NCBI RefSeq assembly: GCF_001940225.2
Contig: NZ_CP135164.1
Location: forward strand, 558,001-622,000
Reading direction: 5' to 3'
DNA length: 64,000 nucleotides
Origin: Roseburia sp. 499
GTDB lineage: Bacteria; Bacillota; Clostridia; Lachnospirales; Lachnospiraceae
In this document: positions 52,832 through 60,843 of the stretch, piece after piece
Layout of the letters: each line of letters begins with the position of its first letter
Numbering within the stretch: the stretch's first letter is position 1
Position numbers and translations under genes: made by a program
Notes under the pieces: model-generated
The model's input: only the letters and a program-made list of their open reading frames with translations
Databases searched by the model: none
What the model was told of the DNA's origin: nothing

Positions 52832-53839
52832 ATGAAGAAAAATAGAATATTAACATGTTGTTTTGCTCTTGTTTTATGCATAGGGCTTCTTGCAGGTTGC
52901 GGTAAAAGTGCGTCTGGTGATGCGAAAACAGAAGAAGTGACTACAGATAAAATTAGTGTTGTATGCACCACATTTCCACAGTATGACTGGGTAAAAGAAA
53001 TGATTGGGGATGAAGCAGAAAAATTTGAGCTCACATTGCTTTTGGATAATGGGGTGGATTTGCATAATTATCAGCCCACAGCAGAAGATATTGCGAAAAT
53101 TGGTTCAGCAGATGTATTTATTTATGTAGGCGGAGAATCGGACCAGTGGGTGGATGATGCATTAAAAGAAGCAACAAATAAAGATATGAAGGTTATTAAT
53201 TTATTGGAAGTTATGGGGGATAAAGTAAAAGAAGAGGAAGTAGTAGAAGGTATGCAGGCCGAAGAGGAAGAAGGAGAAGAAGGAGAAGAGGAAGAAGAGA
53301 CGGAATATGACGAACATATATGGTTATCATTGAAGAATGCCAGTGTTTTAGTTCCTGCAATTTCTGACGTGCTTCAGACCGTGGATACAGAGGATGCGGA
53401 GAAAATTGCAGAGAACTGTGATGCTTATGTTCAGAAGCTGAGTGAGTTGGACAAAGAGTATGAACAGATGGTACAGAGTGCAACACATAAAACAGTAATA
53501 TTCGCAGATCGCTTTCCGTTCCGTTATTTGGTTGATGATTATAGTCTTGATTATTATGCTGCATTTGTAGGATGTAGTGCGGAAACAGAGGCAAGTTTTG
53601 AGACAGTTACATTTCTTGCAGGAAAAGTAGACGAGTGTCAGGTGCCAGCTATTTTAGTAATTGAAAATTCAAATCAAAAGATTGCTGAGGCCGTAAAGGA
53701 GAATACTACTGGAAAAAATCAGGAAATTTTAGTAATGGATTCCCTGCAGTCTGTTACAAATGATGACATAAGTGACGGATTTAATTATCTGAAGGCAATG
53801 CAGGACAATCTTGATGTTTTGAAACAGGCTTTGAATTAG
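52832..53839 (+). CDS. znuA: Zinc-type ABC transporter substrate-binding lipoprotein
   Basis: A 335-residue cluster A-I (ZnuA/AdcA-like) binding lipoprotein. Signal with lipobox LLAGC (Cys ~23). Metal-binding landmarks are VDLHNYQPTAEDI (His ~76) and YDEHIWLSLKN (His ~156), and the FADRFPFRYLVDDY segment where other ZnuA proteins have the third histidine. The loop before the second histidine, often His-rich in zinc binders, is instead acidic (EEEEGEEGEEEEETEYDEH). It probably serves zinc, but manganese cannot be excluded. ATG at 52832 follows GGAGG. Gene order binding protein-ATPase-permease supports the call. Confidence 0.87.
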   Translation: MKKNRILTCCFALVLCIGLLAGCGKSASGDAKTEEVTTDKISVVCTTFPQYDWVKEMIGDEAEKFELTLLLDNGVDLHNYQPTAEDIAKIGSADVFIYVGGESDQWVDDALKEATNKDMKVINLLEVMGDKVKEEEVVEGMQAEEEEGEEGEEEEETEYDEHIWLSLKNASVLVPAISDVLQTVDTEDAEKIAENCDAYVQKLSELDKEYEQMVQSATHKTVIFADRFPFRYLVDDYSLDYYAAFVGCSAETEASFETVTFLAGKVDECQVPAILVIENSNQKIAEAVKENTTGKNQEILVMDSLQSVTNDDISDGFNYLKAMQDNLDVLKQALN

Positions 53840-53848
53840 GAGGAAGGA

Positions 53849-54559
53849 ATGATGGCATACATTACCTGTAATGATTTAAACCTTGGATACGATGGGAAGC
53901 GGATTGTGACGAATTTGAATTTCAAAGTGTGTAAGGGAGACTATCTTTGTGTTGTAGGAGAGAATGGGGTGGGAAAAAGTACTCTTATAAAAACATTATT
54001 GCATCTGCAGGATGCAGTAAGCGGCGAAATCATTATGGGTGATGGCTTGATGCCGTATGAAATTGGTTATCTTCCACAGCAGACAGTAGTGCAAAAAGAT
54101 TTTCCGGCTACGGTATGGGAAATTGTATTATCAGGTACATTAGCAAAGTGTGGAAAAAGCCCCTTTTATAGAAAAGAACAAAAAGATTTGGCTACGGAAA
54201 AAATGAAGGAAATGGGGATTTGGGAACTGCGGAAAAAATGTTATCGGAATCTTTCGGGGGGACAACAGCAGCGAACCCTTTTAGCAAGAGCATTATGCGC
54301 CACAAGCAAACTAATCTTGTTGGATGAACCGGTTAGTGGTCTCGACCCACGGGTAACCATGGAACTTTATCAGACAATTAAGAAACTGAATGAAGAAGGA
54401 ACTTCTGTTATTATGGTGTCGCATGATATACAGGCGATAGAGTATGCGACGCATATTCTTCATATCGATAAGGATGATTCTTTTTACGGGGAAAAGAGTG
54501 AATACTTGAAAAACGATAAATGGCAGTTGTTTCAGAAGGTGAGAGGTGATAGAGCATGA
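53849..54559 (+). CDS. znuC: Zinc-type ABC transporter ATP-binding protein
   Basis: A 236-residue ABC ATPase: Walker A GENGVGKSTLIKTLL (~residue 38), signature LSGGQQQRTLLARAL (~135), Walker B LILLDEPVSGLDP (~155) and the switch histidine in VSHDI. It energises the importer with the adjacent permease, whose ATG overlaps its stop (ATGA). GGAGG precedes its start. Confidence 0.92.
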   Translation: MMAYITCNDLNLGYDGKRIVTNLNFKVCKGDYLCVVGENGVGKSTLIKTLLHLQDAVSGEIIMGDGLMPYEIGYLPQQTVVQKDFPATVWEIVLSGTLAKCGKSPFYRKEQKDLATEKMKEMGIWELRKKCYRNLSGGQQQRTLLARALCATSKLILLDEPVSGLDPRVTMELYQTIKKLNEEGTSVIMVSHDIQAIEYATHILHIDKDDSFYGEKSEYLKNDKWQLFQKVRGDRA

Positions 54560-55401
54560 GTGGTATGATTGATAAAATTCAGTTTTATATGGCCTATCCG
54601 TTTGTAAGGTATGCATTGATTGTAGGAGTTTTGATAGCGCTTTGTTCTTCGCTGTTAGGAGTAACGTTGGTGTTGAAGCGGTTTTCCTTTATTGGAGATG
54701 GACTTTCACATGTGGCATTTGGAGCGATGGCAATTGCAACTGTTTTTAAACTTGCAAATGATACGATTTTTATTATGCCTGTTACAGTAATTGCGGCAAT
54801 ATTACTTTTAAGGACAGGGCAGAATTCTAATCTGAAGGGAGATGCTGCGATTGCCATGCTTTCGGTGGGAGCATTGGCAATCGGTTATATGGTGCTGAAT
54901 CTGTTTTCTACCTCTGCCAATATTTCAGGAGATGTATGTTCAACGCTCTTTGGCTCCACCTCTATTTTGACCCTAACTATGGGAGAGGTGAAGCTCTGCG
55001 TTGTGATGTCTGTTATTGTAGTTGTGTTTTACTGTTTATTTTATAATCGGATTTTTGCAGTAACGTTTGATGAAAATTTTACGAAGGCAGTGGGAAAAAA
55101 TGCAGAAGTGTACAATCTGATGATAGCAGTTATTACAGCAGTAATTATTGTGCTTGCTATGAATTTAGTGGGTTCATTGCTTATTTCAGCATTGATTGTT
55201 TTTCCGGCGTTGTCCGCTATGCGGGTGGTACATGGGTTTAAAGGTGTTGTCATCTATGCAGCTGTTCTTTCAGTAGTTGCTGCATTGGTTGGTATTTTGG
55301 TATCCATATTGTTTTCAACGCCAGTTGGCTCCACCATTGTTACGATTGACATATTGGTCTTTGGTGTGAACTGTATCATCGGAAAGGTCTTTGGGAGGTA
55401 G
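54556..55401 (+). CDS. znuB: Zinc-type ABC transporter permease
   Basis: A 281-residue ABC-3 family permease with about eight membrane segments (RYALIVGVLIALCSSLLGV near 16, FIIPVTVIAAIL-like near 75, MSVIVVVFYCLFYN near 155, AVITAVIIVLAMNLVGSLLI near 190). The family phrase FIGDGLSHVAFGAMA (~46) and GSLLISALIVFPALSAMR (~205) are present. Coupled to znuC by overlap; a lipoprotein gene follows 6 bases later. Confidence 0.92.
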   Translation: MSGMIDKIQFYMAYPFVRYALIVGVLIALCSSLLGVTLVLKRFSFIGDGLSHVAFGAMAIATVFKLANDTIFIMPVTVIAAILLLRTGQNSNLKGDAAIAMLSVGALAIGYMVLNLFSTSANISGDVCSTLFGSTSILTLTMGEVKLCVVMSVIVVVFYCLFYNRIFAVTFDENFTKAVGKNAEVYNLMIAVITAVIIVLAMNLVGSLLISALIVFPALSAMRVVHGFKGVVIYAAVLSVVAALVGILVSILFSTPVGSTIVTIDILVFGVNCIIGKVFGR

Positions 55402-55407
55402 TTATAT

Positions 55408-55914
55408 ATGAAGTATAGAAAAAAAGCATTTTTAATACTTGGAATTCTTCTGATTGCCGTTGGGTGTGGGAAAAAGGAAAGCAGTCCGGTGGAAAATAAT
55501 GTATCGGAAGAAACTCCTGAAGAGACAGAGAAAGTGGAAGAGCAGGAACAGGAGAATACCATTGATTATGATCTTACGACGATGGGAAGTGATATGGTCT
55601 ATGCCACGGTGTATCAGTTTATGATGAGTCCCGATGATTATATTGGGAAAACAATTCGAATGGAAGGCAGTTATTCTGCCACATGGTATGAGCCTACTGC
55701 GAAATATTATCATTATTGTATTATACAGGATGCAATGGCCTGTTGTGCACAAGGAATGGAGTTCGTATGGGATGATGGAAGTCATGTTTATCCGGATGAA
55801 TATCCACAGGAGAATGCAAAGATTGTTGTGACTGGTGTATTTGAGACTTATCGGGAAGAAGGAGATAGTAATTTATACTGTAGGTTAAAAGATGCTACCA
55901 TGGAGGTGGAATAA
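55408..55914 (+). CDS. Lipoprotein of the zinc operon, OB-fold-like
   Basis: A 168-residue lipoprotein. Signal ends in LIAVGCGKK (Cys ~20), an acidic linker follows (EETPEETEKVEEQEQEN), then a globular domain: YQFMMSPDDYIGKTIRMEG, YYHYCIIQDAMACCAQGMEF, and IVVTGVFETYRE, which looks like a small OB-type beta barrel. The CIIQDAMACC cysteines recall lipoproteins found with YcgQ/YcgR permeases in zinc regulons. It is the last gene of the operon, so a role in metal handling at the surface is inferred. Confidence 0.7.
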   Translation: MKYRKKAFLILGILLIAVGCGKKESSPVENNVSEETPEETEKVEEQEQENTIDYDLTTMGSDMVYATVYQFMMSPDDYIGKTIRMEGSYSATWYEPTAKYYHYCIIQDAMACCAQGMEFVWDDGSHVYPDEYPQENAKIVVTGVFETYREEGDSNLYCRLKDATMEVE

Positions 55915-55935
55915 AGCATACTATTCAAAAACAGG

Positions 55936-55986
55936 AGAGACAGCTTGAATGGAGTGTAGCCATTTAGGCTGTCTCTTCTGCTTTTC
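55936..55986 (+). terminator. Terminator of the zinc operon
   Basis: AGAGACAGC (55936-55944) pairs with GCTGTCTCT (55968-55976), with an inner AATGG/CCATT helix (55948-55952 with 55960-55964), followed by a T-rich tract. Confidence 0.85.
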
Positions 55987-56015
55987 TTGACAGGCTAGTA
56001 ATTACTAGTTATAAT
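55987..56015 (+). promoter_or_regulatory. Consensus promoter of the radical SAM-TetR operon
   Basis: TTGACA (55987-55992), 17-bp spacer, TATAAT (56010-56015): both hexamers are perfect consensus, so strong expression is expected when not repressed. Confidence 0.92.
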
Positions 56016-56036
56016 TAAGGCTAGTAAACACTAGCC
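55993..56036. promoter_or_regulatory. Twin operators GGCTAGTnnnnACTAGCC
   Basis: Two inverted repeats share the half-site CTAGT: GGCTAGTAATTACTAGTT (55993-56010), filling the promoter spacer, and GGCTAGTAAACACTAGCC (56019-56036), just after the -10. Centres are 26 bp apart. They most likely bind the TetR-family protein encoded two genes downstream and would block RNA polymerase. Confidence 0.82.
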
Positions 56037-56057
56037 AACAAGAAAGGAAGAATGATT

Positions 56058-57152
56058 ATGGATACATTTCAGTTAGAAGAATATTTAACAAGAGGAGTTG
56101 AAAATATTGTAAAGGGGGCGATAAAAGCCACCTTAAAAAATCCGAAAGAAAGTGCGTTCATCGGGAAATTTATGCTTGCTGCCAAGAAGGCAGCTCTGGT
56201 GCGAAAAGAAAATGAAGAAAGAGGAATGCATATTCCACCATTTTTAATTGCAAGTATTACCAGTAGTTGTAATTTACATTGTGCAGGGTGCTATGCAAGA
56301 AGTAATCAGTCCTGTCATGACGGTGTAGGGGAAAATCAAATGTCAGGGGAAGAGTGGAATCGTATTTTTACAGAAGCGAAGGAATTGGGAATTAGTTTTA
56401 TCCTTTTGGCAGGGGGAGAACCTTTGATGCGAAGGGATGTTTTGGAGCAGGCGGTGAAACATCCTCAGATAGTATTTCCTGTATTTACCAATGGAACTAT
56501 GTTGGACGCATCATACATAAATTTATTGGATAAAAACAGAAATGTGATACCTGTATTAAGTATAGAGGGAGAGAAAGAAGAAACAGACAGACGGCGCGGA
56601 GAAGGGGTTTATCAAAAATTAGAAGAGGCTATGTCGAAGTTACAGGATAAAAATTTGTTGTTTGGAGCATCCATTACAGTAACAACAGAAAATGTGGAGA
56701 AGGTGACTAGCACAGCTTATGTTAAAAAATTACAGGAAAAGGGATGCAAGTTGGTGATTTTCGTAGAATATGTTCCTGTAAATGTGCAGACAAAACACTT
56801 GGCATTAGGAGAAAAAGAACGTACCATAATGGAAAAAAGTATAGGAAAAATGCGAGAGGAAGAAATGGATATGATATTTCTTTCCTTTCCGGGGGATGAA
56901 AAGTCTTCCGGAGGTTGTTTGGCAGCCGGTAGAGGATTTTTTCATATCAACTCAAAGGGCGGAGCAGAGCCGTGTCCTTTTTCTCCATATTCTGATACCA
57001 ATATTCGAGGAAAGAGCCTAAAGGATGCATTGCAATCCCCATTATTTTTTAAATTGCAGAAAAATGCCTGCATGGAACAGGAGCATATCGGCGGATGTGT
57101 ACTTTTTGAACAGGAAGAAAAGGTAAAACAATTAGCAGGAGGTGTAGAATGA
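56058..57152 (+). CDS. Radical SAM/SPASM-like protein
   Basis: A 364-residue radical SAM protein. The first ~75 residues are helical; the cluster motif C-X3-C-X2-C lies in SSCNLHCAGCYARSNQSC (~residue 73). Further landmarks: FILLAGGEPLMRRDVL (~118), FPVFTNGTM (~142) and a C-terminal cysteine region (GGCLAAGRGFFHI, EPCPFSPYSDTN, NACMEQ, GGCVLF) that may bind an extra cluster. The substrate is unknown. ATG at 56058 is preferred (AGGAAG 8 bases upstream) over the ATG two codons earlier. It overlaps the TetR gene by ATGA, and twin operators control the pair. Confidence 0.85.
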   Translation: MDTFQLEEYLTRGVENIVKGAIKATLKNPKESAFIGKFMLAAKKAALVRKENEERGMHIPPFLIASITSSCNLHCAGCYARSNQSCHDGVGENQMSGEEWNRIFTEAKELGISFILLAGGEPLMRRDVLEQAVKHPQIVFPVFTNGTMLDASYINLLDKNRNVIPVLSIEGEKEETDRRRGEGVYQKLEEAMSKLQDKNLLFGASITVTTENVEKVTSTAYVKKLQEKGCKLVIFVEYVPVNVQTKHLALGEKERTIMEKSIGKMREEEMDMIFLSFPGDEKSSGGCLAAGRGFFHINSKGGAEPCPFSPYSDTNIRGKSLKDALQSPLFFKLQKNACMEQEHIGGCVLFEQEEKVKQLAGGVE

Positions 57153-57760
57153 CTACCAAGGAACGGATTATAGACGAGTCCTTAACATTGTTTTCAGAAA
57201 AGGGGTTTAGCGGAGTAAGTGTAAAAAAAATTGCAGAAGCGGTAGGCATTAAAGATAGTTCTTTGTATAAGCATTTTTCCAGTAAACAGGAAATCTTTGA
57301 TACTATATTGGAAGAGATGACCCGAAGAATGGATGAATTGACTGAAGTGCTTCATATTGCAGATGCTACGAAGGAGGACGCAGCACCTTATTTTGCTAAT
57401 CTGACTATTGAGCAATTAGTAGAGTTATCTAAAAAGGTATTTCTATTTTATCTGAAGGATGAATTTGCGGCGAGATTTCGAAGAATGCTTACGATTGAAC
57501 AGTATCATGATTCTGAGATTTCAACATTATATAAAAAAATTTTTACAAGGGATAGTATTGAATATCAGACCCTTCTTTTTTCACAATTGATTCAGGGGGG
57601 AGTATTTGGTAAGGAAGACCCGGAACTCATGGCAATGAATTTTTATGCGCTCATTTTTCTTTTGATAACCAGATATGATAATGAAACGGAAAAGGAAGAA
57701 GAGGCTTTGGAAATTTTGGAAAAGCATGTAAGAGAGTTTTCCAGAATTTATAAAAAATGA
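57149..57760 (+). CDS. TetR/AcrR-family regulator
   Basis: A 203-residue regulator with an N-terminal TetR helix-turn-helix (residues ~4-50: RIIDESLTLFSEKGFSGVSV, KKIAEAVGIKDSSLYKHF, KQEIFDTIL). The C-terminal ligand domain is helical and not recognisable by sequence. Coupled to the radical SAM gene by ATGA overlap, it probably represses its own operon through the two CTAGT-type palindromes around the promoter. Its inducer is unknown. Confidence 0.9.
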   Translation: MTTKERIIDESLTLFSEKGFSGVSVKKIAEAVGIKDSSLYKHFSSKQEIFDTILEEMTRRMDELTEVLHIADATKEDAAPYFANLTIEQLVELSKKVFLFYLKDEFAARFRRMLTIEQYHDSEISTLYKKIFTRDSIEYQTLLFSQLIQGGVFGKEDPELMAMNFYALIFLLITRYDNETEKEEEALEILEKHVREFSRIYKK

Positions 57761-57776
57761 TATTTTTCGAAACAGG

Positions 57777-57805
57777 TTGAGTTTTCTTAGACAAGTCTAT
57801 ATAAT
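57777..57805 (+). promoter_or_regulatory. Promoter of the rhodanese-TtcA fusion gene
   Basis: TTGAGT (57777-57782), 17-bp spacer, TATAAT (57800-57805), about 57 bp before the ATG. Confidence 0.75.
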
Positions 57806-57861
57806 AGATGAGTATAATACCTATTAAAATAATAGGGAAAAGAGTAGGAAGATGAGATACC

Positions 57862-59007
57862 ATGGAAAATATAGATATAACTTGTGAAGAGTTAAGAAAA
57901 CTGGAAAAAGACACCTATGTGTTAGTAGATATCCGAGATGAATCGGCAGTAAATTATGGGACTTTGCCGGAGGCAATTCACATTCCGCAGGAGCAACTGA
58001 CAGCAGAAAATACAAAGTTGCCGAAAGAAAAAAAACTTGTCCTTTATTGTACAAAAGGAATTTTCAGTAAAGAAAAAGCGGAAGAATTGTGTGAAGCAGG
58101 ATACCAAGCATACAGCCTGACAGGCGGTTATACTGGTTGGTTGTTAGCACATATGAAGGAAACGGAGAAGAGAGAGGAACATTCTGCAGAGGAAATTGAA
58201 AAGAGCATCCGCAAGAAGTTTCATAAACAGTTATTTTCTAGATTTGCCAAAGCGGTTCGGGATTATGAACTGGTGCAGGAGGGAGACAAGATTGCAGTCT
58301 GCATTTCCGGTGGGAAGGACTCTATGTTGATGGCAAAGTTGTTTCAGGAGTTAAAAAAGCATAATAAAGTGTCATTTGAGTTGGAGTTTTTAGTGATGGA
58401 CCCTGGTTACAGTGAGGCAAATCGTCAGGTAATTGAGAACAATGCCAAGCGGATGAATATTCCAATTACTGTGTTTGAGTCAGATATTTTCGATGCAGTA
58501 TATGATATAGAAAAGTCACCTTGTTATCTGTGCGCCCGGATGCGAAGAGGTCATTTATATAATAAGGCAAAGGAACTGGGATGCAATAAAATTGCATTAG
58601 GACACCATTATGATGATGTGATTGAGACTATTTTAATGGGAATGCTTTATGGAGCACAGGTACAGACCATGATGCCGAAGCTTCATAGCACTAATTTTGA
58701 AGGGATGGAATTGATTCGTCCTATGTATTACATTCGGGAAGATGATATTAAGCATTGGCGAGATTATAATGACCTTCATTTTATCCAATGTGCCTGCCGG
58801 TTTACAGACACTTGTACTACCTGTGATCCGGATGGACGGAGTGTATCAAAGCGCATGGAAGTGAAAAACATGATAGCAGAGATGAAGAAAATCAATCCTT
58901 TTGTAGAAAGTAATATTTTTAAAAGCGTGGAAAATGTAAACTTAAGCACCGTAATTGCATATAAAAAAGATGGTGTGAAGCATCATTTCCTTGAGGAGTA
59001 CGAATAA
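57862..59007 (+). CDS. Rhodanese-TtcA-like fusion, predicted tRNA thiolation enzyme
   Basis: A 381-residue fusion. Residues ~1-95 are a rhodanese domain (YVLVDIRDESAVNYGTLPEA, active-site cysteine in LYCTKGIFS ~55). Residues ~110-381 are a PP-loop ATPase of the TtcA/TtuA type: VCISGGKDSMLMAK (~148), SPCYLCARMRRGHLYNKA with CxxC (~214), LGHHYDDVIET (~240), and later cysteines in FIQCACRFTDTCTTC. TtcA thiolates cytidine 32 of tRNA using an iron-sulfur cluster; a built-in rhodanese would supply persulfide sulfur. The natural substrate here is inferred only. Confidence 0.83.
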   Translation: MENIDITCEELRKLEKDTYVLVDIRDESAVNYGTLPEAIHIPQEQLTAENTKLPKEKKLVLYCTKGIFSKEKAEELCEAGYQAYSLTGGYTGWLLAHMKETEKREEHSAEEIEKSIRKKFHKQLFSRFAKAVRDYELVQEGDKIAVCISGGKDSMLMAKLFQELKKHNKVSFELEFLVMDPGYSEANRQVIENNAKRMNIPITVFESDIFDAVYDIEKSPCYLCARMRRGHLYNKAKELGCNKIALGHHYDDVIETILMGMLYGAQVQTMMPKLHSTNFEGMELIRPMYYIREDDIKHWRDYNDLHFIQCACRFTDTCTTCDPDGRSVSKRMEVKNMIAEMKKINPFVESNIFKSVENVNLSTVIAYKKDGVKHHFLEEYE

Positions 59008-59026
59008 AAAATTTATGGGAGGATTT

Positions 59027-59728
59027 ATGGGAAAAAGTATAGATATGGCATTAATCATACAGCAGCTGGAATTAATGGTAAGAATTGTACTGGCAGGAAT
59101 CTGCGGAGGAGCGATTGGATATGAACGCGAGAGCCGTAAAAAGACAGCCGGACTGCGTACCCATGTAATTGTGGCAGTATCTTCTGCCTTAATGATTGTG
59201 TTATCGAAATATGGTTTTGATGATGTATTAGGACAGTATGTCAGATTAGATCCTTCTCGAATTGCAGCAGGAACCGTTACTGCAATTGGATTTCTAGGTT
59301 CGGGAATTATCTTTTCCAGAAATAAAAATGTAAGCGGAGTAACAACTTCTGCCGGAATCTGGGCAACTCTTGGAGTAGGAATGGCAGTAGGTGCCGGCAT
59401 GTATGTCATTGGAATTGCCACTACGTTTATTGTGGTATTGGTAGAGATATTTATTGGGCGAGGCGGTAAGCTTTCTCATATTATGAAGCAAGTGTATCAA
59501 ATTGAGATAGAGTATACGCCATCAGCGGAAAATGATATGAAAATAGCAGAGATTGTAAAGAACGAATTGGAATCTAGTTATAAATGCAAAATTTTGAGAT
59601 TTCAGACCAGGCGGAAAGAAGGAAATATCCGATTGGAACTGATGGTACGGACCGCCAAGGGAAGTGAACTGATACGGTTGGCAAAACTGGCGGAGGAATA
59701 CCCGGAGATTGAAAAAATTTCAATATAA
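59027..59728 (+). CDS. MgtC/SapB-family membrane protein
   Basis: A 233-residue protein with about four N-terminal membrane segments and a C-terminal cytoplasmic ACT-like domain (about 150-233). Family phrases: GAIGYERESRKKTAGLRTHV (~27), DPSRIAAGTVTAIGFLGSGI (~80), and TTSAGIWATLGVGMAVGAG (~110). MgtC proteins affect magnesium homeostasis and ATP synthase; the exact role here is unknown. ATG at 59027 is preferred because GGGAGG lies immediately upstream; another in-frame ATG at 59015 has none. Confidence 0.88.
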   Translation: MGKSIDMALIIQQLELMVRIVLAGICGGAIGYERESRKKTAGLRTHVIVAVSSALMIVLSKYGFDDVLGQYVRLDPSRIAAGTVTAIGFLGSGIIFSRNKNVSGVTTSAGIWATLGVGMAVGAGMYVIGIATTFIVVLVEIFIGRGGKLSHIMKQVYQIEIEYTPSAENDMKIAEIVKNELESSYKCKILRFQTRRKEGNIRLELMVRTAKGSELIRLAKLAEEYPEIEKISI

Positions 59729-59739
59729 GGAGAGTGCAT

Positions 59740-60726
59740 ATGCTGGATAAAATATCAGAACAGGCATTTTTTATATATGATAGAGATTTGGAATATATTT
59801 TGGGCGCGCAGGAATTGCTCAAACCTTTGAATCGGAATAAAACTGTTGCTGAAGTATTAGAGGAACCGGAAAGTGACAAATATTTAGTACTGAAAGAGGT
59901 TTATCAGGGATTTGGAGAAGAAATCTGGGGTGGAATCCTTGAGCCTATGGAAGAAATGGTGGAACAAGGAGTTTCCCTAGCATCGTATGAAAATTATCTA
60001 AAGCATATGGAAAAGCAGAAATTTTTAAGTAAATTTCTGCAGTTGCCACAGGAAGAAATCCAACAAGCTCTGGAGTCTTCTGCAAATTTAATGAAATTCT
60101 ATCAAAATCATCAGGAGCGTTTCTCAAATTATTTATCGGTAGAAAGATTGTTTGAAAAGACAGAATGGTTTCTGGAAGAATTTTTTTCTTTTGTAAGGGA
60201 ATTAAAAACGGAGAAGGCGGAAAAATTTTTGCATGAAAAAGAAGAAATCATTAATCAGTGGAAAGGGGAAGTGGTAAAGGAATTAAAAAGAGAGGACCCT
60301 TTAGCCTATTCTGAAAAATTGATGGAGAAGAGCTTTTACCGTAGAGGGCCTTATGAAAAATATTTTTTTATGCCGTCATTTTTTATCCCTGTATTGTGTT
60401 GCAGATGGTTTGGAAAAAATCAGATTCTGATATTTGATGCCATACGGATTCACGAACGCGGGTATGAGGTTCCGCAACAGTTGAAAATGCTTTCCGATAA
60501 TGCTAGATTTCGGATTTTAAAATTATTAAAGGAAAATGGACACTTAAGTGGAATTGAAATTGCTGAGAAAATGAATTTGGCTACGTCGACGGTATCACAT
60601 CATATGACGCAGATGAAAAATTGTGGACTGGTGCATGAAGAGCCGGTGAAGAATACGAAGTATTTTAGTTTAAATGAAGTTAGTATAAAAAATTGCATAC
60701 AGGTGTTGCAGGAAACATTTTTGTGA
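59740..60726 (+). CDS. ArsR-type regulator with long N-terminal domain
   Basis: A 328-residue protein whose last ~85 residues are an ArsR winged helix: LKMLSDNARFRILKLLKENG, GIEIAEKMNLATSTVSHHMT, and CGLVHEEPVKNTKYFSL. The first ~240 residues are helical and contain no motif I recognise; no cysteine pair of the metal-sensing ArsR type is in the recognition region. The ATG at 59740 follows AAGGAG by 7 bases. It lies directly upstream of an ABC exporter operon, from which it is separated by a terminator and a promoter, so it probably controls that exporter. Confidence 0.8.
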   Translation: MLDKISEQAFFIYDRDLEYILGAQELLKPLNRNKTVAEVLEEPESDKYLVLKEVYQGFGEEIWGGILEPMEEMVEQGVSLASYENYLKHMEKQKFLSKFLQLPQEEIQQALESSANLMKFYQNHQERFSNYLSVERLFEKTEWFLEEFFSFVRELKTEKAEKFLHEKEEIINQWKGEVVKELKREDPLAYSEKLMEKSFYRRGPYEKYFFMPSFFIPVLCCRWFGKNQILIFDAIRIHERGYEVPQQLKMLSDNARFRILKLLKENGHLSGIEIAEKMNLATSTVSHHMTQMKNCGLVHEEPVKNTKYFSLNEVSIKNCIQVLQETFL

Positions 60727-60728
60727 TG

Positions 60729-60759
60729 AAAGAGAGGACAGAACGTTCTCTCTTTTTTT
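60729..60759 (+). terminator. Terminator after the ArsR-type gene
   Basis: AAAGAGAG (60729-60736) pairs with CTCTCTTT (60748-60755), followed by TTTT. Confidence 0.85.
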
Positions 60760-60776
60760 ACGTTATAGGAAACATC

Positions 60777-60805
60777 TTGACAATCCCAATAAATTCCATT
60801 ATCAT
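60777..60805 (+). promoter_or_regulatory. Promoter of the ABC-2 exporter operon
   Basis: TTGACA (60777-60782), 17-bp spacer, TATCAT (60800-60805), about 38 bp upstream of the ATPase gene. Confidence 0.8.
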
Positions 60806-60843
60806 CTAATTCGATAGAGATAGAATTTTATAAGGAGGAAATT

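Noticed and set aside
53211..53594. 127-codon minus-strand frame in the znuA gene
   Set aside because: It is produced by the GAA/GAG-rich acidic loop read in reverse as a Leu-rich tract.
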